From Ctena decussata (lineage: Eukaryota > Mollusca > Bivalvia > Lucinida > Lucinidae), in contig OZ022508.1 of assembly GCA_963989385.1 (NCBI GenBank), positions 27,116,166 to 27,180,165 on the forward strand: a DNA stretch of 64,000 nt. Reading direction: 5' to 3'. The translations under genes were made by a program, and so were the position numbers. Below are positions 43,160 through 54,234 of this stretch, piece by piece. Position 1 is the first letter of the stretch. Each line of letters starts with the position of its first letter. Under the pieces are notes generated by a model. It made no database searches and was not told the DNA's origin. It worked only from the letters and a program-made list of their open reading frames with translations.

Positions 43160-45830
43160 TATAGAAAACGGTATATGGTTTTGGTTTTCTGGAGTTGCGA
43201 AACAGACAAGAACATGCCTATAATCTATCTGAATGTAACAGGATAGACTGGGGAATTAGTTCGGACTAATTAGTTGAATTCTTTGGATGCAAGGAATTCA
43301 CAAGAGAAACGAAAATACATGTAACAACTAGGCCGAACTGAGTATGTTAATGACCAGTAACGAAATATGCAACACCGGTCACGCCCCCAAGCACCCACGT
43401 TGTTCATTATGTGTTTCTGACAGTTTGAACATACTTATTATTCCCTTGATCCATGAAATTTCCGCTTTAAACACGCTTCCAATCGGCCCAGTGGCGTTCA
43501 GAAGGTGTTCGAATATGTTGAACATAAGTAAACATGGTCAAGGAATAAGCTTAACCTCTGATAGGCAGGAATATTCATGTAGTCGCTTAGTTATCTGTCT
43601 TTACTAACTTTTGAACCAGTGCCTTTGACAAATTCGAAAACAAAATCTGTTATAACATTTTGTTCTGCAAAACCACAGTGAAGCAAATTTGACCTTGCCC
43701 CTAAAGAGGCCTTAGTTTATCCTGTCACCAGTTGAGAAAAAAAGATAGTACTTGTGTATTCAACGCTACATGCAAAGTTTCAAGGCCATTGGCCTATTTA
43801 AGATAAAGATTATTGAAGGCTGCTACCATATATTGCCGTGGTGGCCATGTTAGTCATGTGACCTTGACTAGTCAAACAACCTTTTAATCCCCCGACCTCT
43901 GAGACGCCGTATATACTTTGGTTCTGATTTGCCAAATGCCTTTAGAGATGAAGATGTTTCAAATCGTTAAATATGAGCGAATGTGATAAAAGATAAAAAA
44001 AATGTCCTTCACCCCTGATATTCAAAAATCTGTATGTAGTCATTTAGCTGAACGTATAACGCAACGTTATTACCAAAGAAATCTAATATTTGGGTTCATC
44101 ACATAAGAAAACAATGAAGCTATTTGGACAGTGTCGGGAAAAATACCAGTATCACCCTATGGTTATCATTTGAACAAATAAGATAGGGATTATTTTGAGT
44201 ACCTAATACTACACAATCAGTTTTATAACCATAGATCTTTTGGTTCTGGAGATGAGTTTTGATGGATGGCAGCCAGGTTGGTCTCCTAACCGAGACCATT
44301 TGTACAAACTTTGGTTCTCTTGACTTCTGGTGACTCCATATGAAAGTTGCTTCAAATCGGCCAATGTTGGTTCTCAAGAAGAAGCTTTTTAAAATTCAGT
44401 TTTCCCAACGAATCTTATTATTCAGGACTTAATTAAAATGTGAGTGTTTTATAAACATGTTAAGGATGTCATGTAGCGTTATTATGATTCTAGAAATGGA
44501 ACTTTAGCGATAAATTTGTCATTTGTCATAACGTTATTGATATACGTCATGAGTCCACTCCTAAAAACAAAAATAGTCATCTGATGCCTGCTCTTTACAA
44601 TTTGATTTTCTGACTCATTGAATAGCGAGCTTAATCTGAATACGATGTTATTGCTTTTTCTTTATTTCAAGAACTAAGCGACATTTACAGCACAGTAACT
44701 TTACCAGCAAATGGAATCATGGTAATTACTATTTTCATTTAAAGCTTCAATTTAAGGTAAATGAGTACACATTCATATTTGTTTGTCAGTTCTGCAAAGA
44801 GGAACTGTTTTTGTGGATTCCTGTTTCTCTAAGCGAGAAAGTCTTTCCTCACAGAGTTTACCCCCTCCACGTACCCATCCCCAACCCTTCACACACACAC
44901 ACACGCACCAGTTTAGGATAGAGTCAAAAATGAGGCTAAAGGAAATTCCTTTGGAAAAGTATCTTATCATTTGAAGAGAAATGGATAACCTTTGTGTGGA
45001 AGCTAGCTTCGCTTTTCATTTTTCCGCCCTTGTCAAAGGAGGTAATTTCGTAAAGAACCTTTGGCAGACTCTATTTTGAAATTATTTTGTTGCACGATAA
45101 AGCAAACAACCAGTCACAAACGTTGTCTCCATTTGTAGACATGACGTCAAAAGGGAGGGGTAGGCATTCACTTAAAAGGATTTACGACAAGTATATTATA
45201 ACTTGAAGGTATTCTTTGATTCCATTTTCTAATATGAAATAGGCGCCACCCATATTGCAACCAACCAACATTATGACTCAAAAAAAAAAAAAAATTGTAG
45301 CACAGCTGCATGGATAGCTCCTTTTTTAGTAGTTTTATGCAACTCCGTCCTACAGTACAGAAATTCTGGAAAACTTTTTTATAAGTAGTAAAACAAAACA
45401 ATCTAAAAAAAAGAAAATTTCAAAATAAAATTACGACGCCCAAAGGATGCAGACGGGATTTAATATTTTTCCTTTCATTGTAACAGTGCCTCTGTCGTCC
45501 CAGCCTATATTCGGAGTATATAGCTTGCATCGTCTGATATGAGTATTCCTTATTCACATACGTATATGATCAATTAATTCCGTACGGAGCTCACAATTCA
45601 TTGATATGTTTAATTCTGCAGTGTTCTCCTCCACATCTTCAAAATAGCATATACAAGCTATGACAATTGGAACTAATGTAGTTATATGGATATGAAAATA
45701 AATCAATAGCACTATTTTTACTTTATTTTTCAGACGAAAGGAACAGTTTAAATCTCTTACAAAATGTTATGACATGAATTTGAAATCAAAAGCTGGCAGT
45801 CAAAGTGAAAAGCTAGGCAGTAATCAAAAA
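43160..45830. other. No gene recognised
   Basis: Frames up to 87 codons without domains. The phrases AAAGTTTCAAGGCCATTGGCC (about 43,775) and GTTGCTTCAAATCGGCCAAT (about 44,348) suggest decayed array units. A short (CA)n run lies at 44,891-44,904. Confidence 0.4.
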
Positions 45831-45833
45831 TAA

Positions 45834-46193
45834 TTACAACCAGATCCCTATCCTGTCCTCAAAACCAAAAAGGTAAGAAGTAAGATATACATAATCTGGC
45901 AACAAGTCACGAAAGACAGGCACGGTAAACCGCATGTAAAGCTCTTTCCAAGACAGGTGGTCGTTCACTTTCGCCGTCTAAAACAGGTGAACGAAAGCAT
46001 CGACATGGACAGTCAGAACATTCAAGTAACAGTAACATCTATTATTACATATTTTAAGTTATATTACAAAACAGAAAGCAACGAAGACAGCTATATAGGT
46101 GACCATATTGTTAAAAGACCAATTATAAGAAGACATAAAACAAGTAACACTGGGGGAATCACAACAGAAGTACCACCAAGAAATTGCCAGTAA
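45834..46193 (+). pseudogene. Open frame of 119 codons, possible retroelement remnant
   Basis: Uninterrupted from a stop at 45,831 to the stop at 46,191. The translation is basic and hydrophilic (contains GKPHVKLFPRQVVVHFRRLK and ends ITTEVPPRNCQ) with no domain I can name. The tail resembles the end of the frame in the insertion at 39,929-40,222. It has no clear start: the first candidate is GTG at 45,957. It could be the C-terminal end of a mobile-element protein or chance. Confidence 0.2.
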
Positions 46194-46461
46194 TAGATTA
46201 CTTGGGATCTTGTACTGTTTTTTTTCTGGATCCAGATCATTATCTTAAGCTTCAGCACTTGTTTGAAATAAAATAGTTAACCACTTGAATACTGAAGCAA
46301 ACCAAAAGCATTAGTTGACCCTGAATGGCAAAGCGACGGACAAAAAAGCTCCGGTGCCAGTCAACCTTCACGAGCAAATTCGTTGAATTTGTACCTCCCG
46401 CTGAAGTGGCGGATTAATCTTGTTTAAAACTGATACAAAGTGTCATAAAACGACTGAACCT

Positions 46462-47180
46462 GTGGATTTTAAATCCAATCAAGGGCAATATCACATAAAT
46501 AAGTGAAGTCATTCTTAACATCTTGCCTTAGCATCACCGCACTTTGATAATACATTGTTATATTCAAATTCAAGAAATTTCGTTCACTTACGTATGGCTA
46601 ATTTGTGGGTTTTTAATCCAATCAAGGAAAATACCCCATGTATAATTGAGGTCATTCGAATAAATATTTGCCTCAGCATCTCCGCACTATGATGATACAT
46701 TCTTATATTCAATGTCATGAATTTCCTTCACTTGGATATGACTAATTTGTGGATTTTAAACCAATTCGAGGGCAATAACTTATGCACAACTGATTCTATT
46801 ACACAAAACTTGATACTTACTGCTGTATAAGGATGCTACATAATTGTTTTAAATTTCATGTAATTCCAGCCTTTTGATACTTTGTTATGATTCAATTTGT
46901 TGATTTTAAACCTATCAAGTATATAGTTACTGAAGTATTACTAAGGCGAGTCCAACAAAACTAGACATGCATCACCATGCTATAATGATTTAATTTAATT
47001 TCCACAGAATTCCATTAATTGATAACTACTTATGGCTGAATTTGTCAATTCAAGGTCAATTCAAGGACGATCACTCAACCTTTATTAATGTCACTCTTAT
47101 AAAACTGTTCGAAGCTGTATTATAGTGATACATATTAAGTATAAGTTTCACAAAATTCTAGTAATTGGTTACATAGTAAT
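46462..47180. repeat. Tandem array X, about 140-148-bp units
   Basis: TTGTGGATTTTAAATCCAATCAAG-type starts near 46,462, 46,602, 46,749, 46,897 and 47,041. Each is followed by a GCAATA block, GAAGTCATTC, CTTAGCATCACCGCACTTTG and a TTTCACTTA block. Later units are more diverged. Confidence 0.8.
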
Positions 47181-47257
47181 GGTTCATGGTATTGACTTTT
47201 AGATACAAAAAAAATATTAACCATGATTTTGTTAACCGATAAGCCTAACTTTACAAA

Positions 47258-47563
47258 GATGGATGGATAGATGATTTGCGATTTGATGTCCTTTTCAACA
47301 GTATTTCAGTCATATCAGGACAATTGGAGGGTGGTAAAGAAAGGCTATGTGCAAAGGAACCCCGTTTATGTTCAAAATGATTCTCGCCTTGAAGCTTTCA
47401 ATAGCTTTCGTTCGAATCCTTAAACTGCTTGTTTGTAATTTGTAATTATATAATATTTGACTGAAATAAATATGTTTAAACCAAAAGATTCTCGCCTCAA
47501 GCGGGGATCGAACCCGGAACCGCTAGACCAGCAGACCAGCGCTTAACTGACTGCCGGGGCTCC
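47258..47563 (-). mobile_element. SINE S3 carrying a nested insertion
   Basis: Minus-strand S3 with head GGAGCCCCGGCAGTCAGTTA, B-box region GGTTCCGGGTTCGATCCC, and CATCC tail at the left. It is split by a 97-bp insert (47,390-47,486); without it the SINE is about 200 bp, like the 27,313 copy. Confidence 0.88.
47379..47497 (+). mobile_element. Retroposon 3' fragment nested in SINE S3, 11-bp duplication
   Basis: GATTCTCGCCT at 47,379-47,389 and 47,487-47,497 flanks a 97-bp insert ending TGAAATAAATATGTTTAAAC followed by CAAAA. The same type of end (AATAAAATATTGTTTAAACC) closes the insert at 48,143-48,837, so both are likely 5'-truncated copies from one LINE-type 3' end. Confidence 0.85.
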
Positions 47564-48131
47564 AACTTAAAAAAATAATGTTTTGTTCAAATGTTATTTC
47601 CATATATTCCATGCCCAGTTAATGTATTAAGCTACAGCATACGTTTGTGTGCCGTCGTTGGTGTTGTCTATTTCTATTTGGTATTGGAGCAAAATGTGGA
47701 AATCATTTTGTGGGTTACTGTTCACTGTCCTCTCATCCACTTGTGATATGTATGCACCTCGTCAAAAGCAAAAATACATTTTATCTACTAAAAATCGATG
47801 TTTAGTAAAAGGTACACTTACTGTCTTAATCACTTTACTGGTCAAAGATGGAATTAATATTGACAGTATAAGAAAATAGTTGGTTTAAATTTAACGAGAT
47901 ACTGATCAGGAATTCAAATCTTCGTGTTACAAAAAACGTATATTTTGGTCTTGGCTTGTGTTTTATAAAGATTTTCTAACTACTGTCAGGTCAGGCTGAT
48001 CCACCAGAAGACTAGGCAATGTATTTATCTGGGTAAATCATTAACTGGCGTGCAATACCGTCAGATCATCGAAAAATGTGGTATTCTAGCACTGACAATG
48101 TCACTTAAAAATCAAAAGAACTAGTTTTAAG

Positions 48132-48848
48132 CGACAGTGGGAGATGACTTACATATACTAGAACCAACTTCTAACCGACCACTTAAGTATATATCTTTTT
48201 ACGCGAGACAAAGTGGACTTTCGAATATATGTTTCCATCTTAAATTAGACCGATATATTGGTAAAATAAATCCGGGAACACTTAAATAAAAATCTCATCA
48301 GTTTACCTTCAAATTAGTACAGAATACAGGTACCCCTGTTTCCATAAATCGCAATATTTAAGCCGTTTGTCATGATTCGGACAGAACCACATTTCGGAAT
48401 CTAATCAGCATATGCTTATCACTTGTGCGAACATTTAGAAAATGATTAAACTGAACTTGAGAATGCATCATAAAGCATCCTTCTAAAACAGAATTCGAAA
48501 ATTCAGTCAAAATTTCAAATCTTCCCAACCACAGTCCTAAACCTTGCGAAGTTTGAAACTGGGGGTACATGTGAAGCCTCTGCTGCCAAGATAAAGGAAA
48601 CGATGATATTGATCTCAAATCTTTTAAACCTTTTCATGACTTATTGGGTGTACTTAATATAAGAAAATTATATCCAGATACCATCTACTAATAACACTGT
48701 TCGAGACAAAGCAAGTGGTCGGTTAGAAGTTGTGCTTAGTATATAAGCGTTACGCTTACTGTCAGATCCTGTATTGCTTCATTGTATTATTCATATGTAT
48801 GTATAAAATCTATGAATAAAATATTGTTTAAACCAAACGACAGTGGGA
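48132..48848 (+). mobile_element. Retroposon-like insertion, 695 bp, 11-bp duplication
   Basis: CGACAGTGGGA at 48,132-48,142 and 48,838-48,848 flanks the insert, which ends TAAAATATTGTTTAAACCAA. Inside it, AACTTCTAACCGACCACTT (about 48,170) and its exact complement (about 48,714) form a 19-bp inverted repeat, extended imperfectly to about 35 bp. A second element could be nested within, or the inverted repeat is internal structure. No reverse transcriptase is readable. Confidence 0.7.
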
Positions 48849-49357
48849 AAGCAAGAAAAAACATTTTTGTGTCTTGCTGGAGTTAAACGAGAAGTAATGC
48901 CTATCTGTGTTGGTATGCATCATGGGTCTGAAACCTTGATACGGGTTTTCTCGATTTATGGCAACTGAGAAGTTAATAATGTTGGCTGCTTGTACCTTAT
49001 GAGCTGCACTAGGCTATATTTCTTGTAACATAAAACAAATATTTTTACACTTTCGTTATCAGATTACATTAAATATCGCACTTGCTGCTTGAGATAATGT
49101 TGAGTGCTTATTGCACTTGACATTTCCTCGGTAATACAGAACAAGCAGGAATAGATTTTAGCTTACTAGACAGCAGAAACAGAAAGACAAAAAGAGCACT
49201 AAATACCTTGGCTTTCAACAAGAACTCTACAAGATCAACTATATGAATAAAGGTTTTCGATACAGTCATACCTGAAAAGCTATCGCAATTATGTCCTGTA
49301 CGTGGTCTCATTAAACTTTAAAATATCTGGGTTTTGAATGGGGATTACTGAAGGAAT

Positions 49358-49564
49358 GAAGTTCATTTTTTTCTGTTTTTATCAAAGTAAAAACTACATT
49401 GGGTCGCGTGCAAAGTAAGTAAACCCCGAAAGGGTTCTTGTAAACTATGCTAGCGATCCAATGTAGTTTATTCTTCGATAAACACCATTCGGGGTTCATG
49501 TAAACTTTGCATGCGACCCAATGTACTTTAAACTTCGAAAAACACCAGAAAAAAAATCAAGTTC
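49358..49564. mobile_element. Foldback MITE, about 207 bp
   Basis: GAAGTTCATTTTTTTCTG on the left against CAGAAAAAAAATCAAGTTC on the right; inward, ACTACATTGGGTCGCGTGCA against TGCATGCGACCCAATGTAC, and ACCCCGAA against TTCGGGGT. A third related block (CTAGCGATCCAATGTAGTTT) sits in the middle. No coding content. Confidence 0.8.
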
Positions 49565-49689
49565 ATAGCTGATATTTACATACTTCTCTATCTATTAATT
49601 GACCACATATTTGTCTTAGGACTACAGTTGAGGCAGAAAAAAAAACATGTACACGCAGTTTTTTCTACTAACAGCGGAACAGCTTCAAC

Positions 49690-50095
49690 GACGTCATAAC
49701 GTCGCGTACGTCCAATCAGATTGGAGAGAACCATGGTTTATTTTGACGTCACTTAACCTTATGTAACGTCGCGTGAACCGATGTAGTTATTGAAGTGTAA
49801 ACTACATTACATTCTCATTGTGTATCATAGGGCTTTTCAATAAATGCACTGAGAATGTAAATATTTATGTGTTTATTTGAGCCTTTATTTTAACTGCTGG
49901 TGATGACAGATAAAATCTAAGCAAAGAAATGCTAGCAGTTTTCTTAAAATGCATGATATTATAGTTTCAATAAAAGAAAAATAAATTGGCGGCTATTACC
50001 CCGCAGGCACATGACGTCGAAATGACGTCGTATTAACGTCTATGCGACGTCATCACTTCGCATCAACATCAGTACGGCATCAATTCGACGTCATT
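49690..50095. promoter_or_regulatory. ACGTC-rich stretch with CRE-like sites
   Basis: GACGTCA occurs at about 49,689, 49,745, 50,042 and 50,082. GACGTCG or AACGTC occurs several more times at 50,012-50,045, plus two ACGTCGCGT strings. GACGTCA is close to the cAMP-response element. No transcript start or gene is seen, and part may belong to a repeat. Confidence 0.35.
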
Positions 50096-50561
50096 AGCTG
50101 GGTAGTCGTCCCTCCCGTCTTCTTCATTCGATTTATTTGTTGATTGTGTCCTTTCCTGGGTATTTTTTTATTAATACTTTTAAATTATTGCAGTAAATAA
50201 AAGTTTTGAAAGCAATGTTTTCGTTTGCATTTTTTTTTTTTGTGTTCTAGCAAATGTATTGGTCGGATTCTATATTATAAGTTACTCTTTTTTATTCTTG
50301 AATCTGCATGATCCATAACTGTGATTTCCTCACACCTTTGATAAAGCAATAATTCTTCGTCCCGTTTTATTTTCGATAACACACGATGCCTAAAATGTCA
50401 AGTTGAATTGATTGACTTAATACATGAAGGCCTTCCCATAGCTTTATCCAATGACATTCTTTGTATATTGACACTTCTCAGAATGGCTCATAATGTTACC
50501 TGTATAAAAGTAAGAGCTGCTTAACTTTGGGTCCGTAAAAGCAAGAAGATATAACAATTTC

Positions 50562-51057
50562 TGGCTGTTCCGATCCAAACATCTGATAGAAATGCCTTCT
50601 AGCTGTTCCGAACCAAATGTTTACTATTGGGCTGTTCAGAACTCAACGGTCATCTTCCGGCTATTCCAAACATAGCTTTCATTTTCTGAAGTAGAGAGGC
50701 GTCGTGGTCGAGTGGCTAGACACGCTCGGTTATGACGCAGAAAGTCGCCGGAAGGTCGTGAGATCGCGTCCGGGTTTCGCTATCCGACGACTAGAAGCCT
50801 CTCTTTGTCAACCCAGCAGTAAATGGGTACCTTTTTCGAATCAGGGAAGGATAAGGCAGCAAAAGGAGACGGACGGGCTCCGTCTTTTATCTGTGTGCCC
50901 AAGACACAGTGGGCCTCTAAGCCCCACTGCCCCTACGGCTATTTGGCTATGGGAAACCTTTACCTTTTTTATGAACACAACTTTCTCCTTATGGCTGTTC
51001 CGAACGCATTCATCAACTGGCTATTCCAAGCTCTGACTGTTTCGAACACACCAATAA
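50562..51057. repeat. GGCTGTTCCGAAC minisatellite, interrupted by SINE S2
   Basis: Units of about 27-40 bp beginning TGGCTGTTCCGAAC or CGGCTATTCCAAAC occur four times before 50,696 and three times after 50,985. The S2 SINE lies between the halves. Confidence 0.8.
50697..50970 (+). mobile_element. tRNA-derived SINE S2, near full length
   Basis: The head GTCGTGGTCGAGTGGCTAGA resembles a Ser/Leu-type tRNA A box. It continues with TTATGACGCAGAAAGTCGCC, AGTAAATGGGTACC, CAGGGAAGGATAAGG, GGGCTCCGTCTTTTAT, CCCCACTGCCCCTACGG and ends AAACCTTTACCTTTTTT. It matches 14,010-14,225 (head and body) and 13,738-13,805 (tail). Open frames across it are incidental. Confidence 0.88.
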
Positions 51058-51059
51058 GC

Positions 51060-52088
51060 AGCCCTTAATATTAGAAAAATGGCTTGAAATCACTTTTTTG
51101 TTTGTTTATACAAATGTCTTAGCTATAGGTTTTCATGCAACTGTTTTAAAACGAGAAAAATTTAAGTCCTTTACAATATTACTAAATCCATGATGCGTTT
51201 TTTTCCTTTATAATTAGTATCAGTGTAGTAATATTCGCATTAACGAGGTGTATACTCGTATACTTCCAAACGCAAACGGAATTCCGCATCTTTTTCTTCT
51301 AAGAATTGATGACAGATGTAAAACTTTCAAAGTGCTCAATCTTATTTTTAACCTAAATATAAACAAATACTAAGAAAATATGAATCTTTGCATAACATGT
51401 GTCTGTACAAAAGGGCCTACTCACTGTCATTTTCACTTCTTAATTACTGGGATGTAAAGCCTGGCCTTTAGAATTCCTATATTACAACATGTAACCATTT
51501 TTAGGATCCTAGAACTAAATCGGCATAATTAATGAAATTTTATTACAAAAGCCTTTCTTGTCCTGCTTGTTTTACCTATATAGTGTCAACTTTTTAAATT
51601 ACGTATTTTTTTGCACAGAAAGTGTACAATACTTCAACGTATATTTGCAACATAATAACAGCTGACTAGTAACGAAATGCGTTATGCATGCAGATACCAT
51701 TCAATACATTTGTACTATTTCATTACTAAATTACGAAATTACGAGCACGACTGTAGTTACCAATGCGTTACAGACTATGACTGAACTTAATTATTACAAA
51801 GGACCGGAACTTACATAATCAGCACTATAAGTCAATGGTTCCAAAGGACCAGAAATGCTGTCATCTGGAATATGACAAAGAACTTCAGAGATGTTCCACT
51901 GCCACCATTCGCCAATCATCGCCAGCGGCAGTGATGATAAAAGTTATGTCATTTCGTAGTTAAAGCTCTTTGAGAAAACGTAGTTACCCTTTAAAGCATA
52001 ATATCTAAAAACGTAAATTTCCTATATAGATAAAGTATCTTCCCATATAAAGCGAAATAGAAAATAACTTGAAAACTAAAAGGTAAAC
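51060..52088. other. No gene or repeat recognised
   Basis: AT-rich sequence without a frame over about 60 codons or a repeat partner. Confidence 0.5.
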
Positions 52089-52090
52089 TG

Positions 52091-52317
52091 CTGGGGCCGT
52101 ATTCATAAAATGACTTTTGTGGTTGCTATGCTGTTGCTTAGGCTAAATTTCTTTAAAGAAGATTCCCTACAACTATGAAATTTGCTCTGGAGGAACAGTC
52201 TTACAAAGACTGTTCCTCCAGACCAAATTTCATAGTCGTAGGGAATCTCCTTTATAGATATTTAGCCTTAGCAACCGCATAGCAACGACTTAAGTGGCCT
52301 AATGAATACGGCCCCAG
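52091..52317. mobile_element. Family-G palindromic MITE, uninterrupted
   Basis: Perfectly inverted ends CTGGGGCCGTATTCAT and ATGAATACGGCCCCAG. Arms continue with GGTTGCTATGCTGTTGCTTA, CCCTACAACTATGAAATTTG and GGAACAGTCTT, closing at a tight loop near 52,205. It serves as the empty-site reference for large element 2. Confidence 0.92.
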
Positions 52318-52319
52318 AT

Positions 52320-53220
52320 CTTTTATTGAGATGTTTTCGTTACCTGTATGTTTACAACTATTTTAACCACATACTCAAAAAACTTGAATTATTGGAATTC
52401 TTATATAGATTTAGCCTGATTTTCTTATTATTTCATTATCTTATTTCTTTCATTCGTAATCCCTTGATGACATTTGTATCGGATTAACAGAAGAAACGTT
52501 TCTTTAGATTAACACAAATGAAACCTTATACAACTGATTTCAAGTTGTCAGAGTGCATTTTCAAGGCTCTTTTAGGAAATTGAACCTGATTTTGTTTATA
52601 TACTGACCTGTTACTAGGAGACCAAATATATATATATAGCGCTGGCTCATATGGTGCGAACCACTACTTTATTGCATGGAAAGACCGGTCTAAGGGTACG
52701 TTGTATGCCGAGCAGCCCTTTTTATGAGCATGCAACACAGGTGCGACAACAGTCTCACATATCTATTAGAATTGATTTTGCGCTTTAAAGTACCTTTAAA
52801 AGCAATAATTCCATATATTTTTAGCTTCTCCTGTACAGTATGTTATTATGATAAATTGCAGGTATATGTCATTGCTTGTAAGTACTTTGGCTCCGCGGCC
52901 TTGTTTCAGAAATCAAATCAGATTGCCAAACTCCTAACTGTTCAGCAGTAATTACAGAAGTCCGAAAAAAGCAACTCCTTAATAAATGTTTATTCAACAC
53001 TCGAATTAACCAAAATTCTTCTTTATAACATTTCCTCAGTCAACTTCCCGTGAACGATATTTGCGATATTTGTCTGTAGCCTACAACAATATGCATTTTT
53101 AATTCAAAAAAAGGCCTGTATTTAAATCTACAAACGCTACCACTAATTTTTTAACATAATTAAAATCTTAAAGAATCCCTTTAAAAGCAGAAAACACATT
53201 TAAAAAAGGAGCATTGACCA
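52320..53220. other. No gene recognised
   Basis: Two frames of 61 and 75 codons without domains; otherwise AT-rich unique-looking sequence. Confidence 0.45.
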
Positions 53221-53221
53221 T

Positions 53222-53262
53222 ATGTCTATGTTTTGGCTACTGAAGCCTTATCAGTGACCCTG
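53222..53262 (-). ncRNA. Degenerate hammerhead-like sequence
   Basis: The minus strand reads GGGTCACTGATAAGGC, then a TTCA loop, AGCC and AAAAC. It shares stem I and CTGATAA with the inactive copy at 63,183. The core has CTGATAA for CTGATGA and AAAA for GAAA, so it would not cleave. The 3' half does not pair convincingly. Confidence 0.3.
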
Positions 53263-53264
53263 AC

Positions 53265-54010
53265 AATATCTGACGACGAAAGCCCGAGAAGGCATACTGT
53301 AATTGCTCAACTTTTAAGTTAAAAAAGCATTTGATCAATTTCTGGCCGCTTTTGTACGGCGTTTATCAACAATAAGTTCAGAAAAAAAACAAAGATCGCA
53401 TACACCGCCAAGAAAAACAAACTTACAAAATAAAACAACAACAACAAAAAAATGCAGACGAAGTCTCATTGAGTGCCCCGCTAATGAGTGAGTGGCTTGG
53501 GTTTAAACGCACACCAGCTCGGAAAGGCTATTTCGCACCCAAAACGCTAAACAGAAAACGTTTTATACGCCGAAGGTCAGAGGTGAAACATGAAATGAAA
53601 TATAAGAAGTCGGGTATATGGTAAAGAATGCCGAGCAACGACTATCGTCGAACATAAACAACATAAAAGGATGTCTAGTAAACACAACTTTAAATCAAAT
53701 GTAGTAAAAATATCTCGACTCGATTAAACCAAACTTTATTTTACCAATTTCTTTGAAAAAGGAAAAAAAAAAAACATGGACAGTCTCGGTGCCAGGGGTG
53801 CACAACTATGGATATGTTTCAAACATCAATGAATCATCACAGGAAACAAACAAACAAAAAAAGATAAGATTTATGATGAACCAGAGATGAGGATTCGACA
53901 GAAACAAATATTGCGACACCTGGAGATCCCTGGGGTGTCAATCAACGCCACTGGTGTTTCGAGTAGTTCAAAGTATTTGAGGTCAAGTTCTATCGCTATT
54001 TTCATTCTAA
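53265..54010. other. No gene recognised
   Basis: Several A-rich low-complexity runs (about 53,437-53,455 and 53,762-53,775); no supported frame. Confidence 0.5.
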
Positions 54011-54012
54011 TA

Positions 54013-54232
54013 TAGGGTAGAGTCGGGTACCTTCGGACAGCGGGTAAACTCGGACATAACATTGCAAAGAGTAAAAATGCAGATGAGGCGGCTAATAATG
54101 AGCCGTCTCATCAGGATTTTTACTCTTTGCCCAGCTAATTTTGTTTTCATAATTCCAAACAACTGACATGTATAAAAAACCATGTCACTGTCCGAATTTA
54201 CACGCTGTCCGCATTTACCCGACTTTACCTTA
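54013..54232. mobile_element. Family-F MITE with full hairpin cassette
   Basis: Inverted ends GGGTAGAGTCGGGTACCTTC and the complement of GCATTTACCCGACTTTACC, then an inner pair GGGTAAACTCGGACA/TGTCCGAATTTACAC. TATA lies at both edges. The middle holds hairpin cassette H (54,064-54,130). Confidence 0.88.
54064..54130. repeat. Hairpin cassette H, copy 2
   Basis: GCAAAGAGTAAAAAT pairs with ATTTTTACTCTTTGC and GATGAGGCGGCT with AGCCGTCTCATC. It is homologous to the cassette at 22,725-22,793 although the host MITEs differ. Confidence 0.85.
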
Positions 54233-54234
54233 TA

